64,000 nt of DNA from positions 13,062,110-13,126,109 of the forward strand of contig OU744452.1 in NCBI GenBank assembly GCA_916610825.1. Reading direction: 5' to 3'. Position numbers and translations under genes: made by a program. The notes beneath the pieces are model-generated. The model searched no databases. It was not told where the DNA came from and worked only from the letters and a program-made list of their open reading frames with translations. Positions 1 through 12,000 of this stretch are shown piece by piece. The stretch comes from Haliclystus octoradiatus (taxonomy: Eukaryota > Cnidaria > Staurozoa > Stauromedusae > Haliclystidae). Each line of letters begins with the position of its first letter. Positions within the stretch are counted from its first letter, which is position 1.

Positions 1-47
1 CGAAGAGCACGCCTTGTTTCCTTCCATGTGACTTCTGAATCACGAAC
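1..47 (-). CDS. TCERG1: TCERG1 exon 12 (FF4, cut by window edge)
   Basis: Acceptor ttgataaag is followed by codons for [15 protein letters not shown] and two bases of an Arg codon. This matches the vertebrate FF4 stretch VRSSDVSWSDTRRTLR. The exon runs off the left edge. Confidence 0.85.
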
Positions 48-3000
48 CTTTATCAAGAAAGATTTGATATGTGTTACACAAAAATATTATTTTACATTGT
101 AATTTAGTGAAAATATCAAGATCTAGCCACGTATCAACGAATACTGAATATTAGCAGGCCGTCTGTTGCCGAAAAATAAATGTGAATCTGATGTTCGCGA
201 AATCGATCGAATGAATGTAAACTTCTTCCCATTACACAATCTCTACGTCCTTATTCGATCATACCTTGTCATCTGACAATTACGAGGCCTGGACCAGTCT
301 CGATCTTAGATTGGCTGATTCCTACTAAGGTTTTGATTTGCCCTCGGTCCGTATATCGTCCCTACTATTTTCGCACAATATCTATTTGCAGACAATCATA
401 AGCCCTAATCTCAGTTAAATATTTAGTTAACTGTCAATTATAATCAAGAACTTACTTTTGAATATTAACTACTTTCAAGTGAAATTCCTGTTCATAAATC
501 AGAAATTTATAATTGCAGGATTAAATTTGTTATGCGCAAAACATAGGTCACTGGAATACCGATAATGGAAAAAGAAATGTACCATAAATAAGCTACAACT
601 AGAAATTTGTTTTAATTTTTAAAGCTAGCATTGGAACATTTGTGGAATAATTTCGAAGACCTAAGATTTGGATTGGAATAATTGTGGACTTGACACAGTC
701 ATTTCGATTACATACCATATCTTCAAGTAAGGCTCTTAAATGTTGGATTGCTTTCTCGTGTAAATGTACATCTCGTTCTTTATCACACTCTTTGGCTATC
801 TCTTGTTTCTGATTCCTGACTTGTTCTTCCCTATGACGGATGCTTGCCTCCATACGTTCTTGTCGTTCTTTCTCTTTAGACATTTTCTGTTCCTCGGCTG
901 GCTTATCTTGAGATTTCTAAATCATATTTGTAAAACATTGTTAGATTGTCAACATACTTTTGTTGATACGTAAAGTCACATATAGCTACTAGAGTCCCAA
1001 CAAGGCATAACTATGCTGTATCAAGCAATTATAAAATGTTTGCAGTTATTGTTTGGAATCCAGAAATCACAACTGTCGCAATGAGCTAAAATCGAACTAA
1101 GAACATCATAATGTCTAATTTCTGATCACGACGAGTGAACGATATAAGATCATCACAGCCATCGACCATCACAATTTGGAAATGTTATGGAAAAGTTTCA
1201 AAAAGTCAAAAGGTGAACATTTTGAGTTTTATTTTTTATGAATCAACCATATTGTGCAAATCCCAACTAATTACATCAGCAGTGTTATGTAAATCAGCAA
1301 ATTATGTATGCCTCTTACCGACAAAGACTTCACATAATTGTCAAACCATTCTTCTCTCTGGACTGAGCTATCAACAGCAGTAAACCGTGGATCTTTAGAC
1401 AATGATTTTTTTACTTTTTGCCACTTTGATGAATCATCATCCCATGTTGATGTTTCATTGATGATTTCAGTCTCTTTTAATAGTTCATTGAATTCTGTCT
1501 TAATCTAATGGGTAGAAATCAACACACGGAAATAAGAATCACATGAAACGTAGAAGTTATAGGGTTGCGTTAATGGACTCACCTTTTCGAGCTGAAGAGA
1601 GAAACACATAATAAAGATGTCAATGGTAACATAGATGTAAATATTGTATCATCGTAAGCAATAGTACAATATTCAAATTTGTAATTTATTTCTAAGTTCA
1701 ATGTTATGGGCAAGTAGTGTGGTATGTTTGTTACAGGGCATATAATTCAACAGTTTATACATCCAAACACTCAAATATAGTACTGTTAATTATTTTGGGT
1801 TGAACTGATATAAGCGGAATCTCAATTACTGTTCTCAAATAGTTTTTTCACTTTCTGCTAAACTGTTACAAAGTCCAGGAACAATGTTTCCAGGGTCCGA
1901 TAAAAGTGGGGATCCTGGAATGCTAGAGCAAATTCAGAAGAAAATTGATAATTTTCTGATTTAAAAGTCAAACCTCAGCAAGAAATTCACAAGAAAATGT
2001 TTGAATTGTTCAAGATTCCGGAAGGCTAAATCTTTTGTCGGACACTGGTTGTTTTCTGGAGAGCCAGCGAAAATTCAAAGGTCTACAGAACACTGATAAA
2101 CTTTTGAATTTCAAACTTGTAGTCATCAAATATAAAAAAATGTCACATAACGTTACAAAATTGCAAAGTATTTTTAAAATCAATTTTTTAGAAGTATAGC
2201 ATCGTTTTCTTTATTCTTCTAAATAATTGGCTATAGCCGCACATCGCCTATAGAGTACTTTTTGAAAGTTCCCTAGGATGGACGTTATACATTATAAACA
2301 GTTCTACTATATCTATTATGTGACAATGGAATACTACTTCTAACTTTCAAACTTACAGCCGGGAATGACTATACAAATAAATAATGTATTATAATGCGCA
2401 TATGATATTAATTACTTTGCATCATCTATTGATTATGTAATTAAAATTTGTAACAAAATTTACCTTGAAGAGATGTCTGTGAGCCTTAGTAGTACAATTC
2501 AAATGATAGATAGACAAACAGCTGAGACTGTAAACCGCATCAGTCACAAAATCAGTTATTAAAATCAACAATCAACAATAATGGTTTATCAATTAGATTG
2601 CATTGTAAACAATAATTAAAATAAATATCAATGCAAATCATCTTTGATCATAATAAAACAAACAAAAATTGCAGTCGTCAAAGCTATAACTTTCATTTGA
2701 AATTATTCCAATCTAAATAATGCAATTGTTACACACATGTTTGGGCTAGTTGTAGAAAGGGTGAATTTTATTTGTGTAAGATGAAACATTCAAACAAGGA
2801 AATTGCCTAGAGCAAATCATCAAAGGGTTTCCGAATTATGCCTATTGAGGAGATGGCATTGGAACTATAGAATGCATATTTAGGAAATGACTATCAGGTA
2901 GTTGGATCCAGAGCCATCTATTTACAAGAGTTGGGACACGCTTTCATTTCAACACACAACATTCTCCTGCACATGCGCACTGTTAAAAACGTGCTCGGGT

Positions 3001-6000
3001 CCAGGCAAAAAGATACAAAAATGGCAGAAGTGTCCCAACTCTTGTAAATAGATGGCTCTGGTTGGATCAGCATACTATCAATACATCTATACATCTGTCT
3101 CAAACTACAGTAATAAAAATCAATGAAAGACAATATGGATAGGGCACAAATGATAAAAACAACACGTAAACAAATCAAATGAATGTCAAACACAAAATGC
3201 TATCACAATCAATACATAAACAAAGATTGAAACACTGTTCGTCTAGAAATATACATACAAATTCAGCATTATAACAACAACAAATATGAAACAATACAAC
3301 AATGCCAACCAACAATAATACCATAAACAAATATTCAAACAAACAAATCAATACTATACAGAACAGTACATATAATTAGAATGAAATATAGAATGAATAA
3401 GATAAGTCTAAAATATGAAAATGAAATTTATAAATACCAGATCCTCTTTTTGTGAAGATTTCTCCTTGGTTGTTCGTCTATACACTAACATGAACTCATT
3501 AAAAAGACCTTCACGTTCTTTTGTTTTTTCAATTGCTTTGAATCGATCATCTTTGCCATATTTAGAAGAGAAGTCACTATACAACATTCTATGGAGATAA
3601 AAGGAAGTATAGGCTACTGCAGACCGTATCACCATGGGCCGGCAAAAGTGGCAATCCAGCAATCCTAGATTCCGCAAGGTTAGAGAAAGTTCAAAAGAGA
3701 ATTGACATTTTTAAGAATTACAGTATGATAAAATCTTTTTCCTTCCAACATTTTTGGGGTTGTTTAATCATGCAAACTTTTTCCTATTTCCTATTTTTCA
3801 TAGGATTCCTATTTTTGTCGGACACTACTATAAATGGAAAGAATGTAACAAAACAGTAGAATCTACCTTGTATTAACAACTGCTTCTTCTAGTAACTTTT
3901 TGTAATCTTCTTTCCTGGTTTTTGCCTGTGTTTTTCTTTCCTTTCGTTCTTCGTCTGCTCTTGTTCTCACAAACTTTTCAAAACATTGTTTTCGCTCTTT
4001 CATACTAAGTAGCATGTAACGTTTGTCAAAAATAAATTTGGGTAACTCTTTCTCCCACGTTGAAAAACATGATACCTGAAAATAATAGGAAATGACATTA
4101 TATTGATTTGAATTTGAAAGTTGAACAGTAATCAATTGGCGCACAGTTTCCTATGAGCTATTGATATTTTACGCACAAGAGGGCACGTAAAGAGAAAACG
4201 AGAAGGCATCAGAAAATCAAGAGCCAATTTCCTCCTGAAGTGACTGGAGTGCGCCAAATATCAATAGCTCATAGGAAACCGTGCACCAATTGCTTTGTAT
4301 AAGTAGGACAACTTTTACAAGTACTTACATGACTTTCTGCCAATGATTTTGTGAAAATTCTAAACCAATCAGATTGATCGAATCATTTTCGTTATAATAC
4401 AAAGTGACTTAGCTACCAATGTGCAATTATTAAAATTTGCAAAACATATACACTGGCACTAAACATGTGCACTGGTAGCTCAGTGTCAGTGTTTGCACTT
4501 TGTGCGGGTGGCCGAGGTTCGATTCATCTTCAGTGCACATATGTTTGTCTTTTGCTGCAAATGTGTTTATGTCCCCCAATAAACAAGCCCATGTACTTAC
4601 AGGGTGACTATCAGTTATAATTCATGTAGTGAAAACAGAATATTATATTATTATTATTATAATATTACAGTATATATGTCCTGACCGGTTATGCGAGACG
4701 TGACATTTTCGGGGGTTCATTTTGCAGCTTAAAAAAATGCTTTTTGGGTAAACAATTTCAGATTTTGGGACTTTTTGGGTCTCTTTTTTTACTTTCTAAT
4801 AAAAATGAGAAATCGATGCATCATATTTCTCAACATCAATCCAATTCTGACATGAAATGAGTAAACATAATACTCCACTCACCCCTTTCTCTAATAATAA
4901 TTCTCTGAATGCGTCTAATCTTTGTTCTGTTGTCAATGATTTCCTTGTTAAATCAAGATCCTCTTCTGGGGTTAGAAGACTGCCTTCACTTCCATTCTTG
5001 ATATGATATGCCACAGCCTCATCAGGTTTGAGAGGGGGAGAAACTGGTTTCTCTTTTCTATAAAAATAATAGCAAAGAGATACAAATTGATACAATCTCA
5101 GATAATACAAAACTTAATTACACTAATAGTAAACAGCCTCGTGGTGGCGACTCGCGATTTTCAGAGTCCTTCTCATTTTATCCTTGCATGCCTCTAGCGG
5201 CTTGGCTCATTGAAATTTTTAGCCAATTGCTTAGTTCTTAACATTTTGCACGCCAAATTTTGTTAGGAAATCATTTTTATTCCTTAAGGATAGATTTTAC
5301 CGCAACAATGTTGAACCAGTTTTCGTTATTAACCTATCTATAGACTATTACAACATAAAAAGTCACCTTTGTAATATCAAAGTTGATTATTCTTAAACAA
5401 AACATGGATGGATCAATGCAAATGTTGCCATGGCTACCAACATGCTTGGTATCTATGGTGATGATTTCTGGCTTTACCTTCCACAAATCTTAATTTTCAT
5501 TTTAACTACGCAAAAACTTGACATTGGAAAGTAAGTATTGCTTGCACAATTGAATATATATTTTTTGTATTCCAGACATTGCTTTCACATTGTCTGACCC
5601 TGCAAATACCAGCCAATTGTAAACAAACCATATGCATGCATTGGAATCACATAGACCATATGTAAGATAGATAATTATGCTAACTTAATTGGGCCTGGGA
5701 TAAATTGTGACATATCCATTCAATATTCTGCGTAGGCGTCTATTTCAAGTAGAACGCAAAGCATGATAGCAGGCGAGAGGAGGCCCAGAGATTTCAAAAC
5801 ATTTGGAAAATATTGTTAAATTTTGGACATGAAATTAAGCACAAATATTAAAAATAGATTGAAACTAAGGATTCCTTTTAGAGTTTATAAAGTCAGAAAA
5901 AGACTGAACCATTTCATATCTGAAATTTAGCACTTATAGTTGTGCCTTGTGAGTAGTGTTAAAAGAGATTTCATGAGATGATTTTCAAACTTTCTGGAAA

Positions 6001-9000
6001 ATATAGTTTGAAATTTCCTAAGAATCGTATATCGTAACCTGCAGATTTTGACAACATTGAAATTTGAGGATGTTTGAAATAATATTTTCCAAGGGAATCA
6101 TTCAATCAAATGAACTAGATTGTTTGCAAATTTTGAAAGACAAAAACAATTGCAACATTCCATGTTCTCTTCAATGTTGTACAATCATGTTGACATTAAA
6201 AAACCTCCTGAAAACTTTGACAACGAAAAGTTTTAGCCTTCCAGGAACCAAGATGTTGGATTGAAAGTACTATTCCCACAAAATGTTCAAACTTTTTTAA
6301 AAGAAATGTTAACAAAAGTGACTAATCTTTGAAGCAGCTTGATGATATGAATAATAGATAAAAAATAAGTTTGACATTCGAATAAAATCCATTTTAAAAA
6401 AGAAAAAAACTGATTTAAAAACTGTATTTATACTGGCCATCCGGAAACCAGGTTCCTAGGGTCCTGTATTTGTGACAGCCTGTTTGTGTGATGTGGAATA
6501 CATAATGACTCAGGCAGCCAAAATATAGTAAGAGAAGCTATCATCATAAGAAAAGTCTATACTGTAATAATTCTGAGGAACGATTTATGTGATGACAATA
6601 GGCTGCTATCCAAAACGAAGGCATCAAATGGTGGACAAATATTAAACCACGAGATAGAAATCAGATATTGATACCTATGAAAATGTCAAAACTACAGGAA
6701 CCAGGGCAAACAAAAGTAGGGATGAGACGATAATGAAATTTACCAATGTTCGATGCCGATTAGTTAGCCGCCGATTAGTCATAACAATCGGTCGATTAAT
6801 CGGTTTTTGCCTGTTTCCAATACAAAAACAAATCAAATTTGAAAACAAAAGAGCAGGAGAAAACACATAACCGTAGACGCAGATCATGAGTTTATAATAC
6901 GAAATTAAATTATATATGCAAGTCTGCAATTAGCTGAATTAAACAAAATGAAATATGGTTATGCTTTTAAATTTGATGATAGCAAAAGTTTGCCTGTCCA
7001 CACAACGAAGCGGGCAACGTTAACGAAGGGACTTTCAACTTTTTTTCGTAAATAATTCGTATATCTTTCCAGTTTACTTCATCCAAAATAATAAAAATAA
7101 ATATCTGTACAAGCATTTTATAAACATCAAACTACTTCAACTATTTTAAAACTGTTTCCTACAAAATAAAACCCGACAGCCGCTTTCTCATTCTCAATAC
7201 AATTATTCATTCGACCATGCTCACGTGTTTTATTCATCAACGCTAATGTGTTGACCTTTTTCACTTTATAACAATGGAAGGTGTCAAGTGGCATGACGAA
7301 TCATTCGAACGTTTTGAATAGGTTTTGAATTACAAAACGATGTAAACAAAACAGAGCGACTGCACTGAGCGATATAAACTTTTAATTAAGTTTAAGATGA
7401 CATCAAAACATTAAATTAATAAATTTTACGAATAAAGAAATTTTTGTATTGAATTCTTTGTCTGAAAACAATCGGTGCAACGATTGACAAAGTGGTTGAT
7501 TTGTCGATGCCGATTATTTTCCGATTAGTAAAAATTGGCGCCGATTATCGGCAAATCCGATTGTTTTCAGAACAATCGTATCATCCCTAAACAAAAGTAG
7601 GAATCCTCCATTCCTAGATTCCAGAATGTTAGAGCTAATTCAGAAGAAAATTGATATCTTTATGATTTATTGGTCAAATATCAACAAAAAAAACTCAGAA
7701 GAAGATGTTGAATATGCCTCTAGGATTCCAGAAGGCTGAATCTTTTGTTGGAACCTTACCGGAATAGAAGGATGTATTAAAAATCGAAGGAAAGTAATCA
7801 GGAAGGCTAGAGCAAATTCAGAAGAAAATTGACAATTCCGAAAAGTTCAATAAAAATGCAGAACAAATGTTGAAAATGTTCAAAGATCTATGAAGGCTAA
7901 ACCTTTAGTCGGACACTGTAGATAACTTTATGCAATGAAAAGCGCATTTCATATCACTACTTGCCGATTTTGAGGGTTCTGTATATGCTAGTGTTCACGT
8001 ATTGACAAATGACCACTGCAGTCATTTATCAGCATTGCTACTTATTATATAAACAAGTGAAATCCAATCTAAAATGCTTACTTACTTTGGTTTCTTTGGT
8101 TTAGGAGGTCCATGCTCAACATTAATAACAACATCAGACGGCTCGATGACTGTTGCCGTTGCTACTTGGAACAAAACAATAGCATAATTAATTATCATGG
8201 TTTACAGTCAAGCTTGCTTAAAATTAGCCAGTGTACGAGCCAGGGGTCTTCATATTTTCGTCACTGCCTGCAGCCAATTTTTTTCCTTTCAAAGTGCCTG
8301 AAAGTTGTTTAGCATACTGAGTCATAAAATGACATTATTTTTGCAGTTAGCAATTCAGAAAAGTCTGCAATAGACACTACAAATGCAGAATTTGTGCAAT
8401 CTTGATAGTTTTGCCTGTAATAATTCTACTGTTCCCAAAATGTGCCTTTGACCCGAAGTCCCCATTTTATTGAGCCTTGGCTACAGGCTTTAAGTTTTTT
8501 TTAAACCTAGTTGATTTAAACTATCCCATCAACTTCGACTGAGTGCTGGACATAATTTATGCATTACTTTGTATTATCATTCAGTTCATTGTGGCGGCTG
8601 CTTGCTATGGTGTGTTTGACAAAGAGGTGATTTATGACAATTGATGTGTTGCGACCAGAGCCATCTATTTAAAAGAGTTGGGACACGCTTTCATGTGCCG
8701 CTATCGTCTCCTATTGGACAGATGCCATTCACATGATTTTTTGGACGCCATTTTCGTACTTTCGGCACCAGGGTTCTTGTTCTTTTGGCGCCAGGTTTCC
8801 TGTTTTAAGCGAAGCGCGCGGAAAAATACAACTTTTATCAGTGAAATCAAACATAGGCTATTAAATTATTAATTGTTGTGTTAATAGGCACAATAGTAAT
8901 CGAAATAAAAGTATTGTTTACTATTCCAACTGGGGACAAGAATTAGAAAAAGTTGCCTTTGACTGCAAAGAATAAGCGTAACAGCGTAAGAGATACTCTT

Positions 9001-12000
9001 TTTACTCTACAAACTCCTTGTCCATTTAGCTATTCCAATAGCATTGATCTGATTTACTCTTGAGCAACATGCTGATGAGATCAATATCATAGTATACATT
9101 GAAGTAAATCTGTATTCTAATTTTGAGAGTCCAGCAAATAAATATGGAGAAAGACAACTCATAAATGGTTATATTACTCTTGCTAAACAATCGCAAACCA
9201 TTTCACAGAGTTCCAAAATGGCTGAAAAAACACAACATTCTCTTGCACATGCGCACTGCTGTTCATGCGCAAAAACGTGCTCGGGTCCAGGCCAAAAAAC
9301 ATAAATGGCATCAGTGTCCCAACTCTTGTAAATAGATGGCTCTGGTTGCGGCAGTGTGTGAATAATTTACTGAAGTTATTTAGGCGCTATTTTTGCTTGG
9401 CGCAAAATCACACATTGGTTCACAGACCCTATGGTTTCAGAAACAATCTTCTGGGCTTGGTATCAGGCTAACTTAATATCGCTTCTTTAATTATCACTCC
9501 TTGCTTTATGAACTGAAAATGATACTATATGATATCACCGTTTCCTTATTCCATTACCCATATAACATAAAACTCTCTGATTTCCCTTAACTTATCATCC
9601 CACATTGCTTAATGTCTCATTTTTTGTAAGTTTGACTGTAGTCATTAAAAATGAATTTGTTTATACCATAAAATCCGGCAATAACGGTTCCGGATTTAAC
9701 GGTATTCTGTCAATAACAGTAGGCCAAAAAATTCCGAGAATGAGTAATATACGGTCAAACTTTCCTAAATATTTACCACTAGCTAAATCGGTAAATAGTT
9801 TGTCTCCCTAGCATACCGTTATTGCCGGATTCAACTGTACAATGATACAAAAAGTAATTTATTACAAACTCTAAACTAATAATTGACAAGAATAATCCAT
9901 TGGACATATGTCTAGAAGATATTAGAAAAATAGCAGCGCTAACCGCTGACTCGTGACTCTTATGATCACAAGATGAATGAAACTGAACGTGCAAGTCTGC
10001 GGACAATCAATTTGACTATCAGATTTGACTATTTGCGATAGCATATTGATGACCTTGTAGCAGTGTTAAAGATAGAGAAGAGATACTCAAATAATACTAG
10101 TTGCTTTGCTAGGTAAAGTTGTAATAATCTATTCCCTTCGACTACATCATGTCGATAATTATCTATTTCGCAATATTATGTCGCTAATTACAGTACAGTT
10201 GTGACGTAGATAACGGTCACTACATTACTCCCCCACCAGTGAGGATGTTCGATCAATGTTCACGGTTAGGAAGAATAACGTAGAGGTGGTTGAGTGAGAC
10301 GACCAGAGCGAGTTGTACTTTGAACAGGAAGACTTGTTGGCTGGATGGTGTTGTTGGTGTTGCCAGTTGTAGAGTCCAAAGGAGTATTTAAAATCAAGGA
10401 AGGAAGGAAAGCAGGTTTGAGACGAGCAATAGAAACCGAATCTTTACGATGACCAAAGTCCAAGATGAAGTAGTCTTTGTATCGTGATAGCACCTTGAAA
10501 GGTCCGTCATATGGTGGTTGAAGTGGAGTACGGTGGGCATCGTGTCGAACAAAAACATGGGTAGACGTATCGAGTGTGGACGGAATGTGAGAAGGTGAGT
10601 GGCCATGAGACTTTGTGACAGGTGGTGTGAGGTGGTGCATGTAAGAACGAAGACTGTCTATAAAGGAATTAGGATCTGGTGTACCTGTAGGAAGGGCAAA
10701 ATATTCGCCAGGTAATCGAAGAGGCATACCATAAACCAGTTCAGCAGGTGAGCAAGACAAATCCTCTTTAACTGCAGCACGAAGGCCAAGGAGAACAACA
10801 GGTAGTTCATCTGTCCAGTTGGGTCCTGTCAGACGAGCACGAAGGGAAGCTTTCAGTTGCCGATGGAAACGCTCAACCAGGCCATTGGACTGTGGATGAT
10901 AAGATGTGGTACGTTGTCGATGAATACCCAAAAGAGTGCTGAGAGCAGTCCAGAGATCAGATGTGAATTGGCGTCCCCTGTCGGAAGTCATTGTTGAAGG
11001 CACGCCAAAACGTGATATCCAGTGGTAGAGTAATGCTTTGGCACAAGACATAGCGGTAGCATCTGACATTGGAATGGCTTCTGGCCAACGTGTGTAGCGG
11101 TCAATGACTGTAAAAACATAAATGTGTCCGTTAGAGATTGGTAGAGGTCCAACTATGTCCACATGGATTTGATCAAAACGACGATTTGGTGGAATGATGA
11201 CTTCTGGACGAGGAGTAGTATGACGGTGAACTTTGGCACGTTGACATTGTATGCAAGTTTTCGCCCAGTTGCCAACATCTTTTTGCAGTCCAGGCCAGAT
11301 AAATCGTGAGGATATTAAACGTCGTGTGGCTCTTATACCAGGATGAGACAAGTTGTGGAGCTGATCAAAAATGGCCTTCCGTTTGGAAACAGGAACAAAT
11401 GGGCGTGGTTGAGAAGTAGAAGTGTCACAAAGTAATGGTATGGAGGATCCTGGAAGAGGCATTGGAACAAGATGGAGAGATGACTTGATTGCAGATGCTA
11501 GGGAGTCTTTGTCAGCAGCTTGAGCTTTTGCGAGATCAAAAAGGTCGACAGAAGATGTTATTGCGGCAACAGATTGGATGGATATTCTGGATAAGGCGTC
11601 AGCCACCACGTTGTGTTTTCCACTGAGATGATTGATGTGTGAAGTAAATTCTGAAATGAAAGCAAGGTGTCTGATCTGCCTAGGTGTTGGATAATTTGTT
11701 TTGTTAATGAGGGCAAACGTCAGAGGCTTATGATCAGTAAACACATCAAATGGGCGCCCTTCCACGAAATAGCGGAAATGTTTGATGGCCAAATAAACAG
11801 CAAGAAGTTCTCTATCGAATGCACTGTATCGAGTTTCTTGAGGGCGAAGCTTGCGTGAAAAGAAACAGAGGGGGCGCCATTGCCCTTGTATGTACTGCTC
11901 CAGGACTGCACCAACGGCGACATCAGATGCATCAGTAGTGATACTGGTTGGGGCGTTAGCTTGAGGGTATGTAAGAAGTGTAGCCGTTACGAGTGCATCT

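Noticed and set aside
4471-4537. Functional tRNA gene
   Set aside because: A and B boxes are present, but the stems do not form a convincing cloverleaf, and the head is joined to a repeat-type tail, so a SINE fits better.
8678-8872. 64-codon ORF inside the long CAGAGCCATC element
   Set aside because: Short, without transposase motifs, and it begins in the terminal repeat; likely chance.
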